A DNA stretch of 64,000 nucleotides from Terriglobia bacterium (GTDB lineage: Bacteria; Acidobacteriota; Terriglobia; Bryobacterales; Bryobacteraceae): assembly GCA_021325235.1 (NCBI GenBank), contig JAJPHN010000032.1, positions 62,001 to 126,000 of the forward strand. The letters are read 5' to 3'. The notes beneath the pieces are model-generated. The model made no database searches. It saw only the letters and a list, made by a program, of their open reading frames with translations, and was not told where the DNA came from. Positions 53,345 through 62,389 of this stretch are shown here, one piece after another; within the stretch, counting starts at the first letter, position 1; the number at the start of each line of letters is the position of its first letter. The position numbers and the translations under genes were made by a program.

Positions 53345-55630
53345 GTGCTGCGCGTTTTGGTGATTCTGGTTGCGCTTGGGGCGGAGCTTTGGGCGCAGTC
53401 GCCGGCGCTCGAGTCGGCGGCGCGGGAGTGCCGTCGTGCGGGATTCGATCGGGCAGCTGTTGCCTTTGAAGTCAAGCCGGAACTAGGGCGAGAGAGTTTC
53501 TCGATCGAGCGGAACGGGAAAAAGACCGTCATTGCGGGCGGCGATTCGACGGGCGTGCTGTATGGCGCGTTCGCACTGATCCGTGCGAAGCAGCTGCATG
53601 AAACATTGCCGAAGCGCGAGACTCCCTACGCGCCGATTCGATGGGTGAATCAGTGGGACAACCTGGACGGTTCGATTGAACGCGGCTATGGCGGGCGTTC
53701 GATTTTCTTTGCGAACGGTGCGGTGCTGGCGGATCTGAGCCGGGCTGGTGAATACGCGAGGCTGCTGGCTTCGGTGGGGATCAACGGCTGCACAGTCAAT
53801 AACGTGAATGCGGACGTGCGGGTGTTGTCGCCGGAGTTCTTGAAGCAGCTGGCGCGGATTGCGGATGTGTTTCGGCCGTGGGGCGTGCGGCTGTCGCTGG
53901 CGGTGGATTTTGCGAGTCCGCAGAAACTCGGGGGACTCGACACGTTCGATCCGCTCGATGCGCGCGTGGCGGAGTGGTGGAAAGAGAAGGCTGATGAGGT
54001 CTACCGGGAAATCCCCGATTTTGCCGGGTTTGTGCTGAAGGCGGATTCGGAGGGGCGCGTTGGGCCATCGGCGTATCATCGGACGCATGCGGATGCGGCT
54101 AACGTGCTGGCGCGAGCGCTGGCGCCGCATGGCGGGATTCTTGTTTATCGCGCGTTTGTCTACAACCACCACATGGACTGGCGCGATCTCAAAAACGATC
54201 GGGCGCGGGCGGCGTACGACAATTTTCATCCGCTCGAGGGGGCATTTGATCCGAATGTGGTGCTGCAGATCAAATATGGACCGATCGATTTTCAGGCGCG
54301 AGAGCCGGTTTCGCCATTGATAGGCGGTCTGGCGCAGACGAATGAAGCGCTGGAACTGCAGATCACGCAGGAGTACACGGGGCAGCAGCGGCATTTGTGT
54401 TTTCTGGCTCCGATGTGGAAACAAGTGCTCGATTTTTCATTCGGGCCGGGCGCGAGGGTGAAAGAGCTAGTGGCCGGGAAGACGCACGATCGGCCGCTCG
54501 GGGGCTTTGTCGGCGTGGCGAACGTCGGGAACAGCCCGAACTGGCTGGGAAGTGATCTGGCTCCGGCGAATCTGTACGCCTTCGGACGGCTGGCGTGGAA
54601 TCCGAATCTGAGCGCGGAACAGATTGCGCAGGAATGGACCGAGCTGAACTGGGGGCGCAATGCAAAAGTGGTGCGGACGGTCGACGATCTGCTGCTGCGC
54701 TCGTGGCGGGTGTATGAGCACTATACCGGGCCGCTGGGGCTGGGCACGTTGACCGATATTCTGCACGGGCATTACGGGCCGAATATCGAGAGCGCGGAAC
54801 GTAACGGCTGGGGACAGTGGATTCGCGCCGACCACGAAGGCATAGGCATGGATCGCACAGTGGCCACCGGGACAGGCTTTGTCGGGCAGTATCCGCCGGC
54901 GGTGGCGCGTGTATATGAGTCGCTGGCGACGACGCCGGACGATCTGTTGCTGTTCTTTCACCACGTGCCGTATACATACCGGCTGCATTCGGGTGAAACG
55001 GTGGTGCAGTATGTCTACGATTCGCACTATGCGGCGGCGCATGAGGCGCAGTTGTTTCCGCAGGAGTGGGCGGAGCTGCGGGGGCTGGTGGACGAGACGC
55101 GCTTTGAGCGAGTGCTGGCGCAGTTGACCTACCAGGCGGGACACGCGATTGTGTGGCGGGATGCGATCACGAATTGGTTTGCGCGCGAATCGGGGATTGC
55201 GGATGAGAAGGGGAGAGTGGGGCATTATCCGGGGCGCTATGAGGCGGAGAAGATGCAGCTCGATGGCTATGTAGAATACGACATAACGCCTTGGGAAGAC
55301 GCTTCGGGTGGCAAAGGCGTGGTTTGCAAGAGCGCGAGCTGCACGGCGGCATTGGTATTTCAGGGAGGCGATGGGCGCTATGACCTGGCGGTGCAGTATT
55401 TTGACCTGCCGGGAGGAAGCGCGAAGTTCCGGCTGCGGGTCAATGAGCGGGAAGCTGGTGCGTGGACGGGCGATCTCGAACTACCCTCGAAGATTCCGAA
55501 TGGCGATACGTCCACGCGCTACACGGTGAAAGATGTGAGGCTCAGGCGCGGCGACCGAATCCGTATCGAAGGCATTCCGGATGGGCCGGATTCGGCCGCG
55601 CTGGACTACGTTGAAGTCTGCCCGCAGTAG
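53345..55630 (+). CDS. Exported GH67 alpha-glucuronidase
   Basis: A 761-residue enzyme with a signal peptide (VLVILVALGAELWAQSPA) that removes 4-O-methylglucuronic acid from xylan oligomers. It has PIRWVNQWDNLDGSIERGYG near residue 100. The catalytic residues fit GH67: acid E236 (KADSEGRVGP), D315 (YGPIDFQAREP) and E343 (TQEYTGQ). The D315-E343 spacing of 28 equals that recalled for characterised GH67 enzymes. The start is a GTG at 53345, 3 bp after the cupin gene. The C-terminal 110 residues (YDITPWEDASGGKG; LAVQYFDLPGGSAKFRLRVN) are an extra beta domain. With Gfo/Idh/MocA and cupin it forms a glucuronoxylan-use module. Confidence 0.93.
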   Translation: MLRVLVILVALGAELWAQSPALESAARECRRAGFDRAAVAFEVKPELGRESFSIERNGKKTVIAGGDSTGVLYGAFALIRAKQLHETLPKRETPYAPIRWVNQWDNLDGSIERGYGGRSIFFANGAVLADLSRAGEYARLLASVGINGCTVNNVNADVRVLSPEFLKQLARIADVFRPWGVRLSLAVDFASPQKLGGLDTFDPLDARVAEWWKEKADEVYREIPDFAGFVLKADSEGRVGPSAYHRTHADAANVLARALAPHGGILVYRAFVYNHHMDWRDLKNDRARAAYDNFHPLEGAFDPNVVLQIKYGPIDFQAREPVSPLIGGLAQTNEALELQITQEYTGQQRHLCFLAPMWKQVLDFSFGPGARVKELVAGKTHDRPLGGFVGVANVGNSPNWLGSDLAPANLYAFGRLAWNPNLSAEQIAQEWTELNWGRNAKVVRTVDDLLLRSWRVYEHYTGPLGLGTLTDILHGHYGPNIESAERNGWGQWIRADHEGIGMDRTVATGTGFVGQYPPAVARVYESLATTPDDLLLFFHHVPYTYRLHSGETVVQYVYDSHYAAAHEAQLFPQEWAELRGLVDETRFERVLAQLTYQAGHAIVWRDAITNWFARESGIADEKGRVGHYPGRYEAEKMQLDGYVEYDITPWEDASGGKGVVCKSASCTAALVFQGGDGRYDLAVQYFDLPGGSAKFRLRVNEREAGAWTGDLELPSKIPNGDTSTRYTVKDVRLRRGDRIRIEGIPDGPDSAALDYVEVCPQ

Positions 55631-55637
55631 GCGCGGT

Positions 55638-56501
55638 TCAGACGGCGAGCTTTCGGAGTTGTTCGTCGCTCAGTCGAATATCGGCGGCGGCGATGTTCTC
55701 TTTGAGATGCGCCACTTTCGATGTTCCGGGAATGAGCAGAATGTTGGGCGAGCGCTGAAGGAGCCAGGCCAGGGCGACCTGGTGAGGCGATGCCCCGAGT
55801 TCAGCAGCGACCTCGTCGAGAGCGGCCGATTGAAGCGGGGTAAATCCGCCGAGCGGGAAATACGGAACGAAAGCGATGCCTTTCGAAGCGCAGAGCTCCA
55901 CCAGCGGATCATCGTGCCGGTTCAGTACGCCATAGCTGTTCTGCACGCAGGCGACCGAGCCGAGCCTGAGCGCTTCTTCGAGATGCGCGGCGACGATGTG
56001 GCTGAGTCCGACGTGGCGAATTTTTCCGGCTGACTGTAATTCGAGCATAGTTTCGAACTGCTGAGCGATCGGCGAATAGGAAGGCACGTGCTCGCGCGAA
56101 AAGACGCGCAGGTTGACGATCGGAAGAACGTCGAGATCGAGGCGCTTGCGGTTGTCGTCGACGGCCTGGCGCAGTTCTTCGGGGCTGAGCGCGGGATGCC
56201 AGCCTGCGTCGGGAGTGCGCCGCGCGCCGACTTTGGTGACAATGACCAGATCGCCACGGTAGGGTTTGAGTGTTTCGCGAATCAGGTCGTTGACGACGTA
56301 TGGACCATAGAAATCGCTGGTATCGATGTGGTTGATGCCGGCTTCCATGGCGGTTTCGAGCACGCGGCGTGCTTCGGCGACATCGGCAGGCGGACCGTAG
56401 ATCTGCGGGCCAGTGAGCCGCATGCCGCCGAAACCCATCCGCTTTACGTTGAATTCTCCCGCGAGCGGATAGGTTCCACCCAGCGTGGTTGTGTCGGTCA
56501 T
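55638..56501 (-). CDS. Aldo/keto reductase
   Basis: A 287-residue enzyme. It has the (beta/alpha)8 signatures MGFGGMRLTGPQ, NHIDTSDFYGPYVVNDLI (Asp, Tyr), GDLVIVTKVGA (Lys), IRHVGLSHIVAAHLEEAL, YGVLNRHDDPLVELC and VALAWLLQRSPNILLIPGTS (NADP site). It reduces an aldehyde or ketone with NADPH; the substrate is unknown. ATG 56501 follows a good AAGGAA ribosome site. Its end is 8 bp from the convergent GH67 gene. It is divergent from a TetR regulator, with 59 bp between starts, so that regulator probably controls it. Confidence 0.93.
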   Translation of the reverse strand: MTDTTTLGGTYPLAGEFNVKRMGFGGMRLTGPQIYGPPADVAEARRVLETAMEAGINHIDTSDFYGPYVVNDLIRETLKPYRGDLVIVTKVGARRTPDAGWHPALSPEELRQAVDDNRKRLDLDVLPIVNLRVFSREHVPSYSPIAQQFETMLELQSAGKIRHVGLSHIVAAHLEEALRLGSVACVQNSYGVLNRHDDPLVELCASKGIAFVPYFPLGGFTPLQSAALDEVAAELGASPHQVALAWLLQRSPNILLIPGTSKVAHLKENIAAADIRLSDEQLRKLAV

Positions 56502-56529
56502 GAGCAACAATTCCTTTCGCTTTCACTAT

Positions 56530-56545
56530 CTGAAGAAAGCTTCAG
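56530..56545. promoter_or_regulatory. Candidate TetR operator between the divergent AKR and TetR genes
   Basis: CTGAAG-AAAG-CTTCAG is a perfect 6-bp inverted repeat with a 4-base spacer, centred in the 59 bp between the two start codons. A -10-like TACAAT follows at 56549-56554, only six bases before the TetR ATG, which would make that transcript nearly leaderless. No good -35 is visible. The operator role is inferred from position. Confidence 0.5.
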
Positions 56546-56560
56546 GTTTACAATTCGCAT

Positions 56561-57196
56561 ATGGCGAGCTCTTTGAAAACTGCGCCGAGGCCGCGGAAAA
56601 TGCCGGTTCAGGAGCGGTCGATCGATACCGTGCAGTCGATTCACGAAGCGACTATTCAGGTTTTGCTGCAGGTTGGATCGGAAAAACTGACCACAGTGCG
56701 AGTGGCGGAGCGCGCAGGTGTGTCCGTTGGCACGATGTATCAGTATTACCCGAACAAACAGGCGTTGCTCTATACGGTTCTCGAAGAGCATCTGACGGCG
56801 CTGATGGAAGAAGTCGAGCGTGCTTGCCGGGGGAGCGCGGGCGCGGAGGTGGCGGCGATGGTAGAGAATGTCGTCTCGGCGTTCATTCAGGCGAAGCTCA
56901 GGGTACGGCAGAAATCGCTGGTGCTGTATGAGGTATCGCCGCAGTTCCGGCAGGACGGATTGATGAAGCGCATCGCGAAGCGCGGGCGGCAGGCGATTGC
57001 GGCTATGCTTCGCAGCACGAAGGCAATTCCACCGGAGGAGGTCGAGTTCGCGTCGCTGATGTTTTATTCGACGCTGACCGGGACAGTCGCCACGGTGCTG
57101 GCCAAAGGCGCGCCAGCGAGCATGCTGGAGGCGGCGCGGCGGCATTTGATCGTGATGCTGACGGCGTATCTGACGGCGCTTTCGACCGAAAGCTAA
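56561..57196 (+). CDS. TetR/AcrR family regulator
   Basis: A 211-residue regulator. The N-terminal segment has the helix-turn-helix KLTTVRVAERAGVSVGTMYQ and YYPNKQALLYTVLEEHL, with the recognition helix near residues 57-65. The C-terminal domain (ERACRGSAGAEVAAMVENVV onwards) would bind a small ligand. It is divergent from the aldo-keto reductase gene and probably represses it. A 10-bp gap separates it from the aminotransferase gene, which may be co-transcribed. Confidence 0.93.
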   Translation: MASSLKTAPRPRKMPVQERSIDTVQSIHEATIQVLLQVGSEKLTTVRVAERAGVSVGTMYQYYPNKQALLYTVLEEHLTALMEEVERACRGSAGAEVAAMVENVVSAFIQAKLRVRQKSLVLYEVSPQFRQDGLMKRIAKRGRQAIAAMLRSTKAIPPEEVEFASLMFYSTLTGTVATVLAKGAPASMLEAARRHLIVMLTAYLTALSTES

Positions 57197-57205
57197 AATC
57201 ACGAC

Positions 57206-58381
57206 ATGGCCGTTGCCAGCGCCCGGCGTACCGGGAGCAATCGCATCGCGAATTTCAAAGAATCGGTGATCCGGGAGATGACGCGCCTTGCCCTGGCGCA
57301 CGGGGCGGTGAACCTGGCGCAGGGTTTTCCGGACTTCGCCGCCCCGGCCGAGATTAAAGGCGCCGCGCAGGAGGCGATTGCCGAGGATGTAAACCAATAC
57401 GCAATTACCTGGGGATCGAAGCCGTTCCGACGGGCGATTGCCGATTATTACCGGCGGTTCTACGCTCTAGAGATCGATCCGGAAACCGAGATCACGGTAT
57501 GCTGCGGCGCGACGGAGGGGATGGTCGCCTCGATGCTGGCGCTGCTCAATCCGGGCGACGAGGTGGTGGTTTTCGAGCCGTTTTATGAAAATTACTGGCC
57601 GGATTCGCTGCTGAGCGGGGCGGTTTGCCGGTACGTTCCGCTGCATGCGCCCGAGTGGACCTTCGATCCGCAAGAGCTGCGGAGCGCATTTAATGCAAAG
57701 ACGCGGGCCGTGATTGTGAATTCGCCCAATAATCCAACGGGCCGGGTTTTTTCACGGGACGAGCTCAATGCGATTGCAGAGCTGTGCCGCGAGCATGACT
57801 GCTTCCTGCTCACGGATGAAATTTACGAGCACATCATATTCGACGGCGAGCGCCATATTCCGGCGATGACACTGCCGGGTATGCGAGAGCGCTCGGTGCT
57901 GGTGAACAGTCTGAGCAAGACGTTTTCGGTGACCGGCTGGCGTGTGGGGTGGGTGATTGCGGCGCCGGAGCTGACGGCCTCGATTCGTAAAGTGCACGAT
58001 TTTCTGACGGTGGGCGCGGCGGCCCCGCTGCAGCAGGCGGGCGTAACGGCTCTGGCTCTGCCGGACCGCTATTTCGCAGAGCTGGCACAGACCTACGAGA
58101 CGAAGCGCAATCTGCTGGTCGGGATTCTGCAGAAGGCGGGCTTCCGGTGCTTCCTGCCGAAGGGCGCGTATTACATTTTGTGCGACATCGCGGCGTTCCC
58201 GTTCCGCGACGATGTGGCGTTTTGCAGGCATCTTTTAGAGGTGGCGGGAGTGGCGGCCGTGCCCGGATCAAGCTTTTTCTCGCGGGCGGAAGACGGGGCG
58301 CGGCTGATCCGGTTCTGCTTTGCCAAGAAGCTCGAAACGTTGGAAGCCGCAGCGGAACGTCTCGACCGGCTCACGGGCTGA
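57206..58381 (+). CDS. PLP-dependent aminotransferase (class I/II)
   Basis: A 391-residue fold-type I enzyme. It has LAQGFPDFAAP at the N-terminus, CCGATEGMVASMLAL, VFEPFYENYWPDSLLSGAV, IVNSPNNPTGRVFS (Asn of the PLP site), LLTDEIYEHIIF (Asp), and LVNSLSKTFSVTGWRVGW with the PLP lysine and its following arginine. This is the pattern of kynurenine/methionine-type aminotransferases that accept broad amino donors; the substrate is not fixed. It follows the TetR gene by 10 bp. Confidence 0.94.
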   Translation: MAVASARRTGSNRIANFKESVIREMTRLALAHGAVNLAQGFPDFAAPAEIKGAAQEAIAEDVNQYAITWGSKPFRRAIADYYRRFYALEIDPETEITVCCGATEGMVASMLALLNPGDEVVVFEPFYENYWPDSLLSGAVCRYVPLHAPEWTFDPQELRSAFNAKTRAVIVNSPNNPTGRVFSRDELNAIAELCREHDCFLLTDEIYEHIIFDGERHIPAMTLPGMRERSVLVNSLSKTFSVTGWRVGWVIAAPELTASIRKVHDFLTVGAAAPLQQAGVTALALPDRYFAELAQTYETKRNLLVGILQKAGFRCFLPKGAYYILCDIAAFPFRDDVAFCRHLLEVAGVAAVPGSSFFSRAEDGARLIRFCFAKKLETLEAAAERLDRLTG

Positions 58382-58460
58382 ACGTTCTCTTACCATTTCG
58401 GCAACCCGCTTCAGAGAATTCTCGTCTTTCCTTCGTACTTTAACTGGGTTACTATTTGCC

Positions 58461-61400
58461 ATGGTGAGAGACGCAGGCTCATTCTTTGCCGGGGCGGCGG
58501 CGTTGTTGGCGCTGGCCTGGGGCGCGCAGGCTCAGGTCCGGCAGGCGCGTATCGTTGCACCGATTGACGAAACGCAGTTACAGCGGATTCCGCACAGCAC
58601 CCATCCGCTGGCACGGACGGAGTTTGATAACGGCGCGGCACCGGCGAGCTTGCCATACGACCGTATGCTGCTGGTTTTGAAGCCCGATCCGGCGAAGCAG
58701 TCGGAATTGAGCGCGCTCACGGCGGCACAGTTGGATCCCAAGTCGACGCAATATCACAAATGGCTGACGCCGCAGGAATTCGGGCAGCGATTCGGGGCGG
58801 CGGACGCGGACATCGCGAAGATCACCGGCTGGCTGGCAGGACACGGCTTCAAGGTCACGCGCATTGCGAATGCGAAGAATGTGATCGAGTTTTCCGGCAC
58901 GGCTGGACAGGTATCGCAGGCGTTTCACACAGAGATTCATCAGTATGTGGTGAACGGAAAGCAGCACTGGGCGAACGCCAGTGATCCGCAGATTCCGGCT
59001 GCGCTGACACCGGTTGTGGCGGGCGTGGCGACGCTGCACAATTTCCGGAAGGCGTCGCAGATTTCCTCGATCCGGCCGCAGGCGGTACGGCGGCAAGCGG
59101 GTGTGAAACCCAACGCAACGCTGTCGGACGGGTCGCACGCGCTGGCCCCGATCGATTTCGAAACCATTTACAACATACCTTTCATCAGTAGCGTGGATGG
59201 GACGGGCACCACGATCGCGGTCGTGGCGCGCAGCAACATTCATATTTCTGACATTCAGTCGTTCCAAAGCTCATTCGGTGTGCCAAACAAGCTGCCGCAG
59301 ATTGTGGTGAATGGTACGGATCCGGGCGATAAGCAGGATGGGGATGAAGCGGAAGCGGTGCTCGATACCAGCTGGTCGGCGGCGCTGGCGCCAAATGCGA
59401 CCGTGAAGCTGGTGGTATCAGCATCGACCAACTCGAGCGACGGCGTCGATCTGTCGGAGCAGTACATTGTGGACAACAATCTGGCCGATGTGATGACGGA
59501 AAGCTACGGCGATTGTGAAGCGAACTATTCGCCGGCCGAAGCGCAGTTTTATTTGTCGCTGGCGCAGCAGGCGGCGACGCAGGGTATCACGTATACGGTG
59601 GCGGCGGGCGACTCGGGTGCAGAGGGGTGCGACGATCCCAGCTCGGAGACGGTGGCCACTGGTCCGGTTTCGGTGAACATACTGGCCTCGACCCCGTACG
59701 ACATTGCAGTGGGAGGAACGGAATTCAACGAGAACGGGAATAACGCCTACTGGAACAGCTCGAATGGAACGAACTTCGGTTCGGCGACCGGCTACATTCC
59801 GGAAGTAGCGTGGAATGAGAGCTGCACCGCGGCGCAATGCGGATCATCGAATGCCGGAATCTGGGCGGGTTCCGGTGGCGCCAGCATATTGTTTCCGAAG
59901 CCCTCGTGGCAGACGAATGTGCTGGGCATTCCGAACGACGGTGCGCGCGACGTGCCGGATATTTCGTTCACTTCGGCCGGTCATGATTTTTATCTGTTGT
60001 GCCTGGATGGATCGTGCACTTCGCAGCACGGGCAGAGTTACTTTTCGGGCGTGAGCGGGACGTCGGCGGCTACGCCTTCGTTTGCAGGCATCATGGCGCT
60101 GCTCGTGCAGTACTCGGGAGGCAGGCAAGGACAGGCCGCGGCTAAGCTTTACGACTACGCGAGTTATGAGAATTTTCCCTCGTGCATCGCAGTGACGCCG
60201 GCGGCAGGCTGCGTCTTTAACGATATCGTTCTCGGTAACAATGCCGTACCCGGCGAGGTGAATTACGGCACCATCGCTGCCCAATATCAGGCCGGGGTGG
60301 GATACGATCTCGCCACCGGACTCGGCTCGATCAACGTTGCCAACCTGATGGACGTTTGGGCCGGAACGGCGCACACCCAGCCGGGTTTCGCGATCGGAAT
60401 TGATGTCCCGAGCGTGCAAAACTCGTCGGTGATAGGAACACTCGACTTCCGCGGATGGGCGCTTTCGACGAGTGGCACAATCACTTCCGTTACCACGGCG
60501 ATTGATTCCGTGCCCTATTCACCCGCGGCATTCAACATGGGCGCGCCGTCGTATGTTTGTTCGCTGTATCCGGTAGCGAACTGCAACAACTCAGGATGGG
60601 TCGTGCTGGTCGATACGACGCTGCTCTCCAGCGGCCCACATCAGTTCGACGTAACCGCCACCGCAAGCACGGGTGAAACGTATACGCAGAGCTCGACCTT
60701 TGTCGTGGGGAACTGGGCAGGCAGCAATCCGATGAAAGTGAATATCGACATTCCTGGGCCGAATAGCCAGGCTTTCAGCGGCGTAGCGAGTTTCGCGGGC
60801 TGGGCGATCAGCAGCATCGCTGCCATCAATCAGGTATCCGTCGCGGTAGACGGAGTTTCGTATGGGGCGGGCGTTTATGGTGGGAATCGACCCGACGTCT
60901 GCAACGTTTTTCCGGGCGAAGCAGGGTGTCCGAACGTCGGTTGGAACTTTTCGCTGGATACGACGAAGCTGAGCGACGGCACGCACACCGTGAGCGTGAC
61001 GGCCGAGAGCGCTGGCGGGCAATATACAACCACAGCCACAAGCTTCGTGGTTGCGAATACGCCTTCGAACACGATCATTGTCGCAATTGACTCACCGGCC
61101 GCCAATGGAGGCTCCTTGAGCGGCGGCGTCGGCCTGGGCGGATGGACGCTCGGCAGCACGGTTCCGATCAGCAACGTTGCGGTTTCGATTGACGGAATCC
61201 CGTACGGCAATGCGAATTACGGGGGGAATCGCGCGGATGCGTGTCAGTCGCACGTGGGCGCGCCGGGTTGCCCGAACGTCGGCTGGAACTATTTCCTCGA
61301 TACAACGCAATTGGTGAATGGCTCGCACCTTCTTGCGATTACGGCTTCGACTGCGGCGGGGCAATCCACCGCCGCGACCCGAATGTTTTCGGTGCTTAAT

Positions 61401-62366
61401 GCTCCCGATGTATTTCCGATATCGTTATCTCCATTCCCAGGTCCGAGCGCTTCGGTCGTGATCGGAGCCGTTAATTTCCAGTGCCTGACACACGACGCAA
61501 ATCAAAGCATCGTGAGTGACGTTCTGACGATCGATGGAGGTTCGCCGCCAATCAGAGCTCTCGGCTGGGTGGACACGACTCAGCTCGCGAACGGCTCTCA
61601 TACCATGACTTGTGTGGCGACGGCAGCGGATGGGCGCAAAGGTTCGATTACAAGCCCGTTTACGGTTGCGAACTGGTCCGGTACGAATCCCATGATGCTC
61701 TCGATCGACACGCCCAACGGAAAAGACACGCTGAGCGGAGTGACAGGTATCGGCGGGTGGGTGATCGACCAACTGGCCGGGATTCAAACCGTGGCGATTG
61801 CGATTGACGGCGTTTCGTTCGGTTACGCCAATTACGGCGGGGTGCGAACGGACGTCTGCGCTACGCATCCGAACGCGATTGGATGCCCGAATGTCGGCTG
61901 GAATTTCCTGCTGGATACGACGCTTTTGAGCGACGGAACCCATACGCTGAGCGTTACCGGCACCACAACGGCCGGGCAAAGCTCGACCTTTTTCCAGATC
62001 TTCAACGTCGCGAATCACTCTTCAAACGGCATACAGATGAGTATTGACACGCCGAGTCCGAACCAGGCGCTGACGGGTACGGCGCACGTGGGCGGCTGGG
62101 CAGTGGATCCGAGCGGTGCGCAGATTGTGAGCGCGACGGTGCTCGTCGATGGCGTGGTCAATGGCGTGGCGATCTATGGGGGAACGCGAACCGATGTGTG
62201 CGCCGTGATTCCGTCGGGCGGCGGGTGTCCGAACGTCGGCTGGAATTATCAGCTCGATACAACGCCATTTGCGAACGGACCGCATATGATCGAAGTGCGG
62301 GCGCTATCGGCGAGCGGAGAGAAATACACGGCCTCCCAGACGTTCGTTGTGGCGAATCAACCATAA
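58461..62366 (+). CDS. Exported S53 (kumamolisin-type) serine protease with C-terminal repeats
   Basis: A 1301-residue secreted enzyme. The ATG at 58461 gives the signal peptide MVRDAGSFFAGAAALLALAW; the open frame upstream lacks one. Residues about 35-195 are the pro-activation domain (PYDRMLLVLKPDPAKQ, YHKWLTPQEFGQRFGAADAD). The protease domain has E298 and D302 (EAEAVLDTSW), D384 (AAGDSGAEGC) and S535 (SGTSAATPSFAG), the Glu-Asp-Asp-Ser set of sedolisins, which act in acid. Residues about 640-1300 are six repeat units (separate entry). It probably digests peptides outside the cell. It is 79 bp after the aminotransferase gene. Confidence 0.93.
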   Translation: MVRDAGSFFAGAAALLALAWGAQAQVRQARIVAPIDETQLQRIPHSTHPLARTEFDNGAAPASLPYDRMLLVLKPDPAKQSELSALTAAQLDPKSTQYHKWLTPQEFGQRFGAADADIAKITGWLAGHGFKVTRIANAKNVIEFSGTAGQVSQAFHTEIHQYVVNGKQHWANASDPQIPAALTPVVAGVATLHNFRKASQISSIRPQAVRRQAGVKPNATLSDGSHALAPIDFETIYNIPFISSVDGTGTTIAVVARSNIHISDIQSFQSSFGVPNKLPQIVVNGTDPGDKQDGDEAEAVLDTSWSAALAPNATVKLVVSASTNSSDGVDLSEQYIVDNNLADVMTESYGDCEANYSPAEAQFYLSLAQQAATQGITYTVAAGDSGAEGCDDPSSETVATGPVSVNILASTPYDIAVGGTEFNENGNNAYWNSSNGTNFGSATGYIPEVAWNESCTAAQCGSSNAGIWAGSGGASILFPKPSWQTNVLGIPNDGARDVPDISFTSAGHDFYLLCLDGSCTSQHGQSYFSGVSGTSAATPSFAGIMALLVQYSGGRQGQAAAKLYDYASYENFPSCIAVTPAAGCVFNDIVLGNNAVPGEVNYGTIAAQYQAGVGYDLATGLGSINVANLMDVWAGTAHTQPGFAIGIDVPSVQNSSVIGTLDFRGWALSTSGTITSVTTAIDSVPYSPAAFNMGAPSYVCSLYPVANCNNSGWVVLVDTTLLSSGPHQFDVTATASTGETYTQSSTFVVGNWAGSNPMKVNIDIPGPNSQAFSGVASFAGWAISSIAAINQVSVAVDGVSYGAGVYGGNRPDVCNVFPGEAGCPNVGWNFSLDTTKLSDGTHTVSVTAESAGGQYTTTATSFVVANTPSNTIIVAIDSPAANGGSLSGGVGLGGWTLGSTVPISNVAVSIDGIPYGNANYGGNRADACQSHVGAPGCPNVGWNYFLDTTQLVNGSHLLAITASTAAGQSTAATRMFSVLNAPDVFPISLSPFPGPSASVVIGAVNFQCLTHDANQSIVSDVLTIDGGSPPIRALGWVDTTQLANGSHTMTCVATAADGRKGSITSPFTVANWSGTNPMMLSIDTPNGKDTLSGVTGIGGWVIDQLAGIQTVAIAIDGVSFGYANYGGVRTDVCATHPNAIGCPNVGWNFLLDTTLLSDGTHTLSVTGTTTAGQSSTFFQIFNVANHSSNGIQMSIDTPSPNQALTGTAHVGGWAVDPSGAQIVSATVLVDGVVNGVAIYGGTRTDVCAVIPSGGGCPNVGWNYQLDTTPFANGPHMIEVRALSASGEKYTASQTFVVANQP
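60387..62363 (+). repeat. Six tandem repeat units in the C-terminal half of the S53 protease
   Basis: Units start at about 60387, 60732, 61071, 61413, 61692 and 62028, each about 93-115 residues. The best four (2, 3, 5 and 6) share GGW or AGW near the start, a V.VDGV.YG strand, YGG.R.D.C, then GCPNVGWN, LDTT.L..G.H and VTA. Two cysteines 10-12 residues apart recur in each of these and may form a disulfide. Unit 1 is divergent, and unit 4 lacks the Cys-rich part. GCCCGAACGTCGGCTGGAA-like DNA recurs, so the copies are recent or kept by recombination. Confidence 0.85.
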
Positions 62367-62389
62367 GGCGCTGCTGCCGCGGAAGCGTA

